Origin: Cyanobium sp. Aljojuca 7A6
GTDB taxonomy: Bacteria > Cyanobacteriota > Cyanobacteriia > PCC-6307 > Cyanobiaceae
Assembly (NCBI RefSeq): GCF_024346455.1
Contig: NZ_JAGQCY010000016.1
Location: 1-63,882 of the forward strand
DNA length: 63,882 bases
Direction of reading: 5' to 3'
The notes beneath the pieces are model-generated. The model was not told the DNA's origin and made no database searches. It saw only the letters and a program-made list of their open reading frames with translations. The position numbers and the translations under genes were made by a program. Below are positions 7,631 to 15,951 of this stretch, piece after piece (position 1 is the stretch's first letter; the number at the start of each line of letters is the position of its first letter).

Positions 7631-10600
7631 AACCCCGGAATCGGCCCCCCGTCGCCCGTGAGCTGCCAGGCGGCCCAGAACTTGTGGTCGGCCCAGTCCG
7701 GCTCTGGCGGATTGCTGCGGAACTCCTGCTGCACCGTCGCTAGCGCGTCCATCCGACCGATCCCCTGCTTGAGCAGGGCGACGTAGCGCTGCATGAACAC
7801 CGCCGTGGCGTCATCATCCACTTTCCACAGAGACAGCAGGGTGGAGCGGGCGCCGGCCACGGTGAGGGCCCGCTGGAGGCCATAGACCCCTTCGCCCGTC
7901 TGCAGGCTGCCGGAGGCGGTGTCGCAGGCGGAGAGCACCACCAGCTCGGTGCCATCGAGCTGCAACTGGGCCGCCTCCTTGGCGGTGAGATAGCCGTCAT
8001 CGTCGGCCGTGCGGCTGCGATTGGCGCCCGCCAGCACGATGCCGCTGTTCAGCAGCGGGTCGCCGCTGCCCGTGGTGAAGAACCCGTGGCTGGCGATGTG
8101 CAACACCCTGGGGCCACGCGCCTGTTGCACCACGCCGGTGGTGGCGGCGGATCCCTGATAGAGCGCCGCCCCGAGCCGTTCGGCAATCCAGCTTCCCTCG
8201 GCGGCCGTGGCGGGCAAGGGCTGCCACGCGCCTGGGCCACCGAAATCAGGATCGGCGAGCACCAGGGAACGCTGGCCGCCTGGTCCGGGGCTGTGCAGGC
8301 TGAGCAGATCACGGCCGCTGGTGAGGATCCGCAGCTGCACGCGCTGGCCCAGGGTGGCCGATGAATCGGCTTCAACTCCGCTCAAGCTGTCAGCGGGAGC
8401 CGGCAGCGCCGTGAAAGGGATGCGGCTCAGTTCACCGTCAGGTGAAACGAACCACCGCCGCCGCCCCAGCAGCTGCGGCCGCAGGGGCCCCAGCACCTTC
8501 TGGCTCACCCGGTCCCAGAACGGTCCAGCGGGGCGATTGCGGGCCAGGCTTTCGGCCAGGGCCTGCTGGATCAGGGGATCGATGGCCGCCGCCGGGCCGA
8601 GGTCCACCGCACGGGTCGCGCCATCGGGGAACAGCAGTATTGCCAGATAGCGCGCTTCCCCCCAGCTCCTGGCCTCCGGTTGACGCGCGTCGTAGGGGCG
8701 GAAGCGCTGGAATTCGATCAGCACCCCATCAGCCGGCAGGGCGGCGGCGACCTGGACGGGGTCCACCAGCCGCGGTGTCAGGGCCGGCAGCTGGCGGTAG
8801 AGCTCCTGCTCCAGCCGATCCCGCTCCTGCTGCAGTCTCTGCCGCTGCGCTTCGCTGAGGTTCACATCGGCCAATCGGGCCGTCAAAGCCGTGAGCTGAC
8901 GCACCAGGATCTGCTGGGCAGGGGAGCCACGGCTCAGCTCGGCCTGGCGGCGTTCAATATCCTGGAGCAGACCGTGGCGGTTCAGGCGGGTGAACAGGGC
9001 CAGGGAGGCACCGGTCGGTGTCGTGGCCACAAGGGAATAGGGGATCTCCCAGACGCTGCCGAGGGCCTTGATCTGCTCCTGCCGCCGGGCCTGGGGCAGC
9101 AGGGGGGCTTCCCGCTGCAGGAACAGGGCCTGGCTGCCGATGCCACGGCGCAGCAGGGGTTCGGCCCTGGCAGCGGCCCCCTGGCTGAGGTACGCCGTCG
9201 CCAGGTTGTTGAGGCTGAGGGCGGTCGTGGGGTGATCCGGGCCCAGCGCGGACTCGTAGATCGCCAGAGCGCGCAGAAACAGGGGTTCCGCCTTGGCATG
9301 GGCGCCCTGAAGCCGATAGAGATCCGCAAGATTGTTGAGGCTGCCCGCGGTATCGGGATGGTCGGGCCCCAAGGCCTTCTCCCGGATCGCCAGGGCGCGC
9401 CGGTGCAGCGGCTCGGCCCTTTCGGGGGCACCCTGCTTGTCGACCAGCACCGCAAGGTTGTTGAGGCCCGTGGCGGTGACGGGGTGAGCAGAACCCAGCG
9501 TCCTCTCCTGGATGGCCAGGGCGCGGCGCAGCAACGGCTCGGCGCGGGAATAAGCGCCCTGATCGCCGTACAGCATGGCGAGGTTGTTGAGGCTGGCGGC
9601 GGTATCGCCGTGGCCGGAGCCGAGCACCTTCTCCCGGATCGCCAGTGCCCGAAGCAGCAGGGGCTCCGCCCGCGCATGGGCGCCCTGACTCCGATAGAGC
9701 AGGCCGAGGTTGTTCAGGCTGGTGGCCGTGGAGGGGTGCTCCGGGCCCAGCGCCGTCTCGTTGATCGCCAGGGCGCGTAGATAGAGGGCTTCGGCCCTGG
9801 CGAAGGCACCCTGGTTGTCCTGGAGCGCCGCCAGGTTGTTGAGGCTGGTGGCGATATCGGGGTGATCGTCACCCAACGCCTTCTGCTTGATGGCCAGGGT
9901 GCGGAGCAGCAGGGGCTCCGCCTCGGCGTACCGACCCTGGTTGATGGACAGCGTCGCCAGGTTGTTGAGGCTGGTGGCGGTGTCGGGGTGATCGGGTCCG
10001 AGCGCCTTCTCCCTGATGGCCAGAGCGCGCCGATACACGGCTTCGGCCTTGGCGTAGGCGCCCTGGGCGTTGTACAGAATCCCGAGGTTCGTCAGGCCCA
10101 GGGCGAGTCCTGGGTGCTCAGGCCCCAGCGCCTTCTCGCCGATCGCCAGGGCGCGCCGGTAGAGGGGCTCGGCCCTGGCGTCGCTGCCCTGGTTGAAGTA
10201 AAGCCAGGCGAGGTTGTTAAGGCTGAGGGCGGTGAGGGGGTGGTCCGGCCCCAGGATCCTGGTTCGGATCGCCAGGGCCCTGGCCAGCAGGGGCTCGGCC
10301 CTGGCGAAGGCGTGCTGCTTGACATGGAGCAGCCCGAGGTTGGTCAGGCTGGTGGCCGTATCGGGGTGGTCGGGCCCCTGCGCCTTCTCACGCCAGGCCA
10401 GCACCTTCTCCCAAAGCACCGCCGCCTTCCCGTTCGCCCCCTTGGCCTCGAGGGCGTTGGCCTCGTCGGTCCACTCCCACACCTGTGCAGGGATCTGGGG
10501 ATAGCGTTCCCCCAAGGGCTGGGCGAGGTGCTGCTGTTGCTGCCGTGGCGCCGGTGCCTGCCCTTGGCGATCGACGGCCGCCGACGGCTGCCCATCGGCC

Positions 10601-10644
10601 AGCAGCAGCACGGCGAGGGCGGTTCCCCACGGGAACTGAGCCAA
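7627..10644 (-). CDS. TPR-CHAT caspase-like protease
   Basis: This 1005-residue protein has about ten 42-residue kinesin-light-chain-type TPR repeats (residues about 97-516, with SLNNLA and LGPDHP in each), a linker or coiled region (about 560-640), and a C-terminal CHAT domain (about 680-1000). The CHAT catalytic pair is intact: His853 in HIASHGFF and Cys907 in LSACDTASG. CHAT proteases cleave partner proteins after activation through their sensor repeats; in some bacteria they act in immunity or cell-death pathways. The only possible start is TTG at 10644, because no ATG or GTG lies between it and the upstream in-frame stop. It heads a three-gene operon with a pseudo-metallopeptidase and a membrane protein. 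Confidence 0.9.
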   Translation of the reverse strand: MAQFPWGTALAVLLLADGQPSAAVDRQGQAPAPRQQQQHLAQPLGERYPQIPAQVWEWTDEANALEAKGANGKAAVLWEKVLAWREKAQGPDHPDTATSLTNLGLLHVKQHAFARAEPLLARALAIRTRILGPDHPLTALSLNNLAWLYFNQGSDARAEPLYRRALAIGEKALGPEHPGLALGLTNLGILYNAQGAYAKAEAVYRRALAIREKALGPDHPDTATSLNNLATLSINQGRYAEAEPLLLRTLAIKQKALGDDHPDIATSLNNLAALQDNQGAFARAEALYLRALAINETALGPEHPSTATSLNNLGLLYRSQGAHARAEPLLLRALAIREKVLGSGHGDTAASLNNLAMLYGDQGAYSRAEPLLRRALAIQERTLGSAHPVTATGLNNLAVLVDKQGAPERAEPLHRRALAIREKALGPDHPDTAGSLNNLADLYRLQGAHAKAEPLFLRALAIYESALGPDHPTTALSLNNLATAYLSQGAAARAEPLLRRGIGSQALFLQREAPLLPQARRQEQIKALGSVWEIPYSLVATTPTGASLALFTRLNRHGLLQDIERRQAELSRGSPAQQILVRQLTALTARLADVNLSEAQRQRLQQERDRLEQELYRQLPALTPRLVDPVQVAAALPADGVLIEFQRFRPYDARQPEARSWGEARYLAILLFPDGATRAVDLGPAAAIDPLIQQALAESLARNRPAGPFWDRVSQKVLGPLRPQLLGRRRWFVSPDGELSRIPFTALPAPADSLSGVEADSSATLGQRVQLRILTSGRDLLSLHSPGPGGQRSLVLADPDFGGPGAWQPLPATAAEGSWIAERLGAALYQGSAATTGVVQQARGPRVLHIASHGFFTTGSGDPLLNSGIVLAGANRSRTADDDGYLTAKEAAQLQLDGTELVVLSACDTASGSLQTGEGVYGLQRALTVAGARSTLLSLWKVDDDATAVFMQRYVALLKQGIGRMDALATVQQEFRSNPPEPDWADHKFWAAWQLTGDGGPIPGL
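9097..10356 (-). repeat. Tandem 126-bp TPR-coding repeats
   Basis: About ten in-frame 126-bp units encode the 42-residue TPR motifs of the CHAT protein. They are recognised by the recurring gaggttgttgaggct on the plus strand. Similarity is clear but not perfect, with neighbouring units diverged in the sensor positions. The array could expand or contract by recombination. Confidence 0.85.
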
Positions 10645-10821
10645 CGGGGAGCGAGCGGACCGCGTCAGGGGTGAACGGGGAGTCTCCGGCGTGGCGGTAC
10701 AGCGGCGAATGGAGGTGCAGCATCACGTGCTGCTGTTGGGCGATGGGGTGGACGTTTGGGCCCTTCCGCCCAAGCCCCCACCCCAACCAAACTAGCCGGA
10801 CCTTGTGTTTCACCTCTCTCG

Positions 10822-11292
10822 ATGACGGCTCTGCCTTCCGTTCGTGTCCTTGGACCCGCCGACGTGGGCACCCTGCGCTCCCTGCTGGCGTTGTTTGCCG
10901 ACGCCTTCAACGATCCTGAGCGCTATCTCGAGCGACAGCCTTCGGATTCGTACCTGCACGACCTGCTGAGCGGCGACATGTTCCTTGCGATCGCCGCCGA
11001 GGCCGGGACGCGGGTGGTGGGTGGACTGACGGGCTACGTGCTGCCGAAGTTCGAGCAGGCCTGCCGCGAGTTCTATCTCTACGATCTCGCTGTGGATCAC
11101 GATCACCGGCGCCAGGGGGTGGCCACGGCGATGATCGATCGCCTGAAGACGCTCGCCGCCGAGCGCGGCTTTGACGGGATCTTCGTCCAGGCCCATCGCG
11201 ACGATGGGCCCGCCATCGCCCTCTACGCCAGGCTCGGCGTCGGGGAAGATGTCCTGCACTTCGACATCGCCCCAGCCGGAACGGGTCCTTGA
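10822..11292 (+). CDS. AAC(3)-I-like GNAT aminoglycoside acetyltransferase
   Basis: This 156-residue GNAT-fold enzyme closely follows the AAC(3)-I pattern: LGPADVGTLRSLLALF near the start, AFNDPERY, VVGGLTGYVLPKFEQ, YLYDLAVDHDHRRQGVAT (acetyl-CoA pyrophosphate loop RRQGVA) and PAIALYARLGV...VLHFDI at the end. Family members acetylate the 3-amino group of gentamicin-type aminoglycosides, although environmental homologues may act on other amines. The ATG at 10822 matches the family N-terminus and an upstream in-frame GTG at 10756 is less likely. A small gene starts at its stop codon. Confidence 0.85.
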   Translation: MTALPSVRVLGPADVGTLRSLLALFADAFNDPERYLERQPSDSYLHDLLSGDMFLAIAAEAGTRVVGGLTGYVLPKFEQACREFYLYDLAVDHDHRRQGVATAMIDRLKTLAAERGFDGIFVQAHRDDGPAIALYARLGVGEDVLHFDIAPAGTGP

Positions 11293-11297
11293 AACGG

Positions 11298-11549
11298 ATG
11301 GGGGTCGGGGCCGATGCCCTGCGGAAGAGCTTCCGGGACCAGCGGCTGGCGCTGACCTGCCTGCAGCTGGGCCACCTGAACACCGACGACGGCCTGGAGG
11401 TGCCGCCCGAGGCGGGCGCCCGGCTCAGTGAGGATCGCCAGATTCCGCTGCACGACATGATCAGGATCGTCTCGGCCCTGCTGCAGCTGTCCCCGGCGTC
11501 CTTCGTGCGCGAGCTGGTGCTGCCCGCCATCGGCAACGAACGGTTCTGA
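11298..11549 (+). CDS. Small protein downstream of AAC(3)-I, unknown
   Basis: This is an 83-residue, mostly helical, soluble protein with no recognised family. The start is either ATG at 11298 or TTG at 11289, the latter overlapping the acetyltransferase stop (TTGA), as in coupled pairs. The coding strand, spacing and codon use suggest it is co-transcribed with the acetyltransferase. No catalytic motif is visible. Confidence 0.6.
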   Translation: MGVGADALRKSFRDQRLALTCLQLGHLNTDDGLEVPPEAGARLSEDRQIPLHDMIRIVSALLQLSPASFVRELVLPAIGNERF

Positions 11550-11599
11550 GTTCCGGGGCACCCCTACGGTGCTGCCACACCACCGCTGGCCCCGGACCG

Positions 11600-12361
11600 A
11601 TGAACACCCTGCGCCCGGGACCATGGCTGACCGGCCTGCTGCTGCTGCAGACCGCCCTGCTGCCGGGCGCACTGGCGCTGGCAGGCCCGGCGCTTGCCCA
11701 GCCGGCCGACCCGGCGGCAGGTCTGGTGCTCCAGCCGGCCGCCTACCGCGCCGTGATCGGCCAACCACCGGCCCCCGGCAGCTGGCAGGAACGCGATGAT
11801 CTGGCCATTCTGCGCTGGAACCAGCGCAGCCGTACGCCGGCCGGGATCGTGCACAGCTGGCGTTTCCTGAACCGCAATCTCAGCGTCTTCGATGCCGCCG
11901 TGGGCGCCGACCTGGCCAGGACATCGCCCAGCCTCTACGCGGGACTGCCGGCCTTTCTCAAGCGGGCCGATGGACTCAAGGATCAGCTCAAGGATGCGCT
12001 GGCCCGACCACGCCCCTTCGTCAGCCACCCGGATCTGAAGCCCTGCCTGCCCCTGGAGAGTTCCTGGTCGTTCCCCAGCGGCCACGCCACCTGGTTTGCC
12101 ACCGCGTCCCTGCTGCTGGCCGATCTGCTGCCGGAACGCCGGGAGCGGCTGTTGCCGGTGGGCCTTCAGGGGGGCTATGTGCGCGCCTACTGCGGCGTGC
12201 ATTACCCCAGTGATGTGGAAGCCAGCCAGCGGCTGGCCCAGGCGATCAGCCAGGAGTTGATCGCTTCCCCCCAGTGGCGCACGTTCAAGCAGCAGGTGGC
12301 CTCAGAGCGCAGCCGTTTGCTGGTGCCGCCTCCCGCCGGGGTCCCCCTGCTGGGCGATTGA
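11600..12361 (+). CDS. Secreted PAP2-family class A acid phosphatase
   Basis: This 253-residue protein has an N-terminal signal peptide (hydrophobic residues about 9-31, ALA at about 32-34). The three phosphatase motifs are present: KDALARPRPF (K-x6-RP), SFPSGHATW (PSGH) and VRAYCGVHYPSDV (R-x5-H-x3-D). Class A non-specific acid phosphatases hydrolyse organic phosphate monoesters in the periplasm. Its stop overlaps the start of the histidine-phosphatase gene by one base (TGATG), so the two are likely an operon for extracytoplasmic phosphate release. Confidence 0.85.
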   Translation: MNTLRPGPWLTGLLLLQTALLPGALALAGPALAQPADPAAGLVLQPAAYRAVIGQPPAPGSWQERDDLAILRWNQRSRTPAGIVHSWRFLNRNLSVFDAAVGADLARTSPSLYAGLPAFLKRADGLKDQLKDALARPRPFVSHPDLKPCLPLESSWSFPSGHATWFATASLLLADLLPERRERLLPVGLQGGYVRAYCGVHYPSDVEASQRLAQAISQELIASPQWRTFKQQVASERSRLLVPPPAGVPLLGD

Positions 12362-13041
12362 TGGACCGCGCTGTGACCTCAGCGGCGATGCGGCTGGCGT
12401 TGCATGCCGGACTGGCCGCTGCCACCTTGCTGCCCCCGGCGGCGGAGGCCGTCCCTGAGCTTGTGGTCCTGGTGCGCCATGGGCACAAGGATGTCCCCGT
12501 GGAGGGTGGGGACAACTTCAACCTCTCGGAGACGGGACTTCTTCAGGCCCTGCGCCTCAGTCACCTGCTGCCCGCCTGCCTGGTGCCGGAGAAGCGGTTG
12601 CATCTGGCCAGTTACGGCTTTGATGACGCCACCGGCAAGAACGCCCGCAGCTATCAGACCTTGGTTCCCCTGGCCGTGGCCACAGGGGTCAACATTCGTC
12701 TGTATGCAGAGGCCGACCATCGCTCCGAGCAGATCGGTCGCCAGTTGCTCTCCGATCCCGATCTGAGCGGCGGTGTGCTGGTGGTGGCCTGGGAGCATCG
12801 GCGCCTGCCGCTGCTGGCGCGCGGGCTGGGCTGGACGCAGATGCCCCGGATTGACGACGACGACTTCGATCGGATCTGGGTGTTGCGCTACAGGCCGTCC
12901 GTCTCCACCCCCGAGGTCAGCCTGCTCTCCCAGGCCGGCCTGTTGGAGCACGACTGCTACCGCAAGGTGGCGGCCGGCGGCCATCCGCTGCAACGGCTGG
13001 CTGAGCAGCTGATCCAATCCCTGCGCCCGAGGCCTCGCTGA
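12361..13041 (+). CDS. Exported histidine-phosphatase-superfamily protein
   Basis: This 226-residue protein starts at ATG 12361, sharing one base with the preceding stop. It has a hydrophobic leader (about 10-30) and then LVVLVRHGHKD, the RHG motif of phosphohistidine phosphatases. A likely second catalytic His lies in VVAWEHRRLP. It is shorter than classical histidine acid phosphatases and the substrate is unknown. Coupling to the PAP2 phosphatase supports a role in phosphate metabolism. Confidence 0.78.
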   Translation: MDRAVTSAAMRLALHAGLAAATLLPPAAEAVPELVVLVRHGHKDVPVEGGDNFNLSETGLLQALRLSHLLPACLVPEKRLHLASYGFDDATGKNARSYQTLVPLAVATGVNIRLYAEADHRSEQIGRQLLSDPDLSGGVLVVAWEHRRLPLLARGLGWTQMPRIDDDDFDRIWVLRYRPSVSTPEVSLLSQAGLLEHDCYRKVAAGGHPLQRLAEQLIQSLRPRPR

Positions 13042-13071
13042 GGGGGGCCGTCCGAGGGGCCACCCACGGCG

Positions 13072-13399
13072 GTGCCGGACCGTGCCCCCGGCGTCTCCGG
13101 CGCCTGGCATCAGACCCACGCCCTGGTTGCCGATCTGGCTGTGCCCCTGCGACAGGCCGGCACACTCGAAAACGGCAGCGACCTGCTGTTCGTCGCCGTG
13201 CTCAACACCTTGTTGGTGAAGTACAGCGGCGTTCTGGGCTGGATGTACGCGCCGCGCCCGGGCCTGAGCGAGCCCACCACCCTGGTGCTGGATCTCTCCC
13301 TGCCGGGCCCTGATCGTGGCAGAGGGCCTTTCCGGTGAGCGGGAGGCGGCCGAGCTACTGGAGAAGCTGGAGCCGCTCCTGGATCGGCTCCGGGGATGA
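13072..13399 (+). pseudogene. Small gene with apparent single-base frameshift
   Basis: From a GTG at 13072 an unrecognised protein reads normally through SEPTTLVLDLSLPG. The frame then runs on into improbable PDRGRGPFR. The overlapping frame from 13310 reads LIVAEGLSGEREAAELLEKLEPLLDRL and stops at 13397-13399, overlapping the beta-lactamase ATG as ATGA. Removing one G from the GGG run at 13305-13307 joins the two halves into one 108-residue protein. This is either a sequencing or assembly error, or a recent inactivating mutation. The function of the intact protein is unknown. Confidence 0.6.
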
Positions 13400-14322
13400 T
13401 GGGCCCGATGACTGCCCACAACTGCTCGTTCATGGCCGCAGGTCTGGCTGCAGCCCTGGTGGCGATGGTGCCAGGTATCGCCGTCGCGCCCGCCACCGCG
13501 GGGCCCGTCCGGCCACAAGCCGCTGCGGAGTCCACGCTGGCAGCACTGGAGGCCCGCTCCGGCGGGCGGCTGGGGGTGTTCGCCATCGACACCGCCAGCG
13601 GCGCCAGGATCGGCCATCGGGCCGACGAACGTTTTCCCCTCTGCAGCACCTTCAAGGTGATCCTGGCAGCGGCCATGCTTCACAGGAGCCAGCGGGAGCC
13701 GGGCTTCCTGGAGCAGCGGATCCGCTTCGGCCGAGCGGATCTGGTGACCTATTCGCCGATCGCCGAGCAACACCTCCAGGACGGGCTGACGGTGGCGGAG
13801 ATGGCCGCCGCCACCGTTCAGTACAGCGACAACACCGCCGCCAACCAGCTGATGGCGCGCCTGGGAGGCCCCGCCGGCCTGACCGCTTTCGCCCGGTCCA
13901 TCGGCAACCGCACCTTCCGGCTCGATCGCTGGGAAACCGCCCTCAACACCGCCATCCCCGGCGATCCCCGCGACACCGACACCCCCCGCGGCATGGGCAC
14001 GAGCCTCCAGGCCTTGGCGCTCGGCGCCGCCCTCGGCCCGCCCCTGCGCCTGCGGCTGCAGGACTGGCTGATCGGCAACACCACCGGCGACCGCCGGGTG
14101 CGGGCCGGGGTACCGCCCGGCTGGCGGGTGGGCGACAAGACCGGCACCTGCGGTGCCTACGGCACCGCCAACGACGTGGCCGTGCTCTGGCCGCCCGGCC
14201 GTGCACCGATCGTGCTGGCAATCTTTCACACCCAGGCCGATCCGGCCGCCCGGGCACAGGACGGTGTGCTCGCCGCAGCCACCACAATCGTGGTGGAGAC
14301 CTTCAGGCCGGCGGGCCGGTAA
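13396..14322 (+). CDS. Class A beta-lactamase, KPC-like
   Basis: This exported 308-residue protein has all class A motifs: Ser84-xx-Lys87 (CSTFK), Ser144-Asp-Asn (YSDN), Glu180 in DRWETALN and Lys248-Thr-Gly (GDKTGTCG). Cys83 directly before the nucleophile and Cys252 after KTGT correspond to Cys69 and Cys238 of KPC-type carbapenemases. Blocks such as ERFPLCS.FK, VQYSDN, GGPAGLTAF.RSIG, TFRLDRWE and GTCG.YGTAND also closely recall KPC. It hydrolyses beta-lactams in the periplasm by family inference; spectrum is not predictable from this alone. The leader is hydrophobic (about 12-35). The 3' end overlaps proB by 20 bases, tail to tail. Confidence 0.9.
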   Translation: MMGPMTAHNCSFMAAGLAAALVAMVPGIAVAPATAGPVRPQAAAESTLAALEARSGGRLGVFAIDTASGARIGHRADERFPLCSTFKVILAAAMLHRSQREPGFLEQRIRFGRADLVTYSPIAEQHLQDGLTVAEMAAATVQYSDNTAANQLMARLGGPAGLTAFARSIGNRTFRLDRWETALNTAIPGDPRDTDTPRGMGTSLQALALGAALGPPLRLRLQDWLIGNTTGDRRVRAGVPPGWRVGDKTGTCGAYGTANDVAVLWPPGRAPIVLAIFHTQADPAARAQDGVLAAATTIVVETFRPAGR

Positions 14323-15442
14323 GCACCAGCTGGTCGCGATGGACCACCGCATCCCCCACCGGCCCCAGCTGGCGGCGCACCTCCTCGCTGCTGAGGCCCA
14401 TGATGCGCCGCAGCTCCTCGCTGCTCAGGGTGCTCAGGCCCCGCCCCAGTTCGCGGCCATCGCTGGCCAGCACCCGCACTGCGTCGCGCCGGGAAAAGTG
14501 GCCCTCCACCGCGCGGATGCCCACCGCCAGCAGGGAGGCCCCCTGTTGCAGCAGGGCCCGCTCGGCGCCCGCGTCCACCCGCACGCTGCCCTTCACCAGC
14601 AGGGCATGGGCCAGCCAGCTCTTGCGGTCGGCCAGGGGGGTGGCGCTGGGCTGGAACACCGTGCCCACCTTCTCACCGGCGAACAGGGCATCGAGCACCG
14701 CCGGATCGCGGCCATCGGCCAGGCGCACCCGGATGCCGCTGGAGGTGGCGATGCGGGCCGCCGCCAGCTTGGTGGTCATGCCGCCGGTGCCCCACTGGCC
14801 GCCCCCTTCAGCCACATGGCTGAGGCGTTCCAGCTCGGCCAGGTCGCGCACCTCCTCGATCGGACTGGCATCGGCATCGGTGCGCGGGTTGCCGGAATAG
14901 AGCCGGTCAACATCGGTGAGCAGCACCAGCTCATCGGCGCCGATCGCCACCGCCACCAGGGCCGAGAGGGAGTCGTTGTCGCCGAAGCGCAGTTCATCGG
15001 TGGCCAGGGTGTCGTTCTCGTTCACCACCGGCAGCACGCCCCACTCCAGCAACTGCTCCAGGGTGCGGCAGGCGTTCTGGTACCGGCGCCGGGAGGCCAG
15101 ATCGCTGCGGGTGAGCAGCACCTGGGCCACCGCCATCCCCCGCACGGCGAAGGCCTCCTGGTACAGGCCCATCAGCCGGCCCTGGCCGACGGCGGCGGCG
15201 GCCTGCAGAGCCACCACCTCGCTGGGGCGCCTGCTGAAGCGGAGCGCCTCACAGCCCAGGCCCACGGCCCCGCTGGTGACCAGGGCCAGGCGGTCGCCCC
15301 GGCGCTGCTGGCGGCCGAAGCTGGCGGCCAGATCGGCGATCACCGCCGCCGTGGGGCGCTCGTTGGTGCCCCGCAGCAGGCTGGTGCCCACCTTGATCAC
15401 ACGCCGCAGTCCGCCGGCGGCGGGTGTGCCGGAACTTGCCAT
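14303..15442 (-). CDS. proB: Glutamate 5-kinase
   Basis: This 379-residue enzyme phosphorylates glutamate, the first step of proline synthesis. The amino-acid-kinase domain (about 12-265) shows VIKVGTSLLRG, VTSGAVGLG, VNENDTLAT and LLTDVDRLYSGNP. A PUA domain follows (about 290-370) with VRVDAGAERALLQQGASLL. It shares one base with the end of the yqeG gene upstream, forming a yqeG-proB unit. The start is fixed by the ATG immediately after the upstream stop. Confidence 0.96.
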   Translation of the reverse strand: MASSGTPAAGGLRRVIKVGTSLLRGTNERPTAAVIADLAASFGRQQRRGDRLALVTSGAVGLGCEALRFSRRPSEVVALQAAAAVGQGRLMGLYQEAFAVRGMAVAQVLLTRSDLASRRRYQNACRTLEQLLEWGVLPVVNENDTLATDELRFGDNDSLSALVAVAIGADELVLLTDVDRLYSGNPRTDADASPIEEVRDLAELERLSHVAEGGGQWGTGGMTTKLAAARIATSSGIRVRLADGRDPAVLDALFAGEKVGTVFQPSATPLADRKSWLAHALLVKGSVRVDAGAERALLQQGASLLAVGIRAVEGHFSRRDAVRVLASDGRELGRGLSTLSSEELRRIMGLSSEEVRRQLGPVGDAVVHRDQLVLTGPPA

Positions 15443-15951
15443 CAGCCGGGGACCGAACCCACCCAGCGGGCCATGCGCAGCTCCAGGTTCTGCAGCCGGT
15501 CCTGGCGGCAGGGCTCACCGTCCGGGTCGATCGGCTTGACCAGCACGGTGAACAGGCCCATTCGGTTGCCCACCAGCACATCGGTGAACAGCCGATCCCC
15601 CACCAGGGCCACCTGGGCGGGGGGCAGATCGAGATCCTGCAGCACTTTGCGCAGGGCGGCCCGCCGAGGCTTGCCCGCCGAGGTGGTGTAGGGAAGCCCC
15701 ATCGTGTCGGCCACCGCACCGATGCGGCGCCGGGAGGGATTGTTGCTGAGCAGGTGCAGGGGCATCCGCTCGCGGGCGTGGCGCAGCCACAGCTCAGCCT
15801 GGACGGGCATGGTGGCCTGGCGGCGGGGCAGCAGGGTGCGGTCGACGTCCAGGACAAGAGCGCGAATGCCACGGTCGACGAGCTCCTGCAGCGGCAGGTG
15901 GGCCAGGGAGGTCCCCGGCAGCCAGTCGGGCGTGAGCAGGTCGCGCAGCAT
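15442..15951 (-). CDS. YqeG-family HAD phosphatase
   Basis: This 169-residue HAD subclass IIIA protein has motif I LVLDVDRTLL (nucleophile Asp and acid Asp), LLSNNPS as motif II and VGDRLFTDVLVGNRMG as motif III/IV. It matches the YqeG family in length and layout; plant and yeast relatives dephosphorylate phosphatidylglycerophosphate. pgsA is also in this window but far away, so a PGP phosphatase role is possible but unproven. It is coupled by one-base overlaps to both the DUF3727 gene and proB. Confidence 0.9.
   Translation of the reverse strand: MLRDLLTPDWLPGTSLAHLPLQELVDRGIRALVLDVDRTLLPRRQATMPVQAELWLRHARERMPLHLLSNNPSRRRIGAVADTMGLPYTTSAGKPRRAALRKVLQDLDLPPAQVALVGDRLFTDVLVGNRMGLFTVLVKPIDPDGEPCRQDRLQNLELRMARWVGSVPG

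Noticed and set aside
9097..10356. Regular repeats considered as a CRISPR array
   Set aside because: The period is 126 bp, the units are coding and there are no spacers; they are TPR repeats.
8680..10674. Large frames opposite the CHAT gene
   Set aside because: They mirror the TPR repeats and have no independent domain features.
14153..15691. Open frame opposite proB
   Set aside because: Antisense of a well-conserved kinase with no recognisable product.
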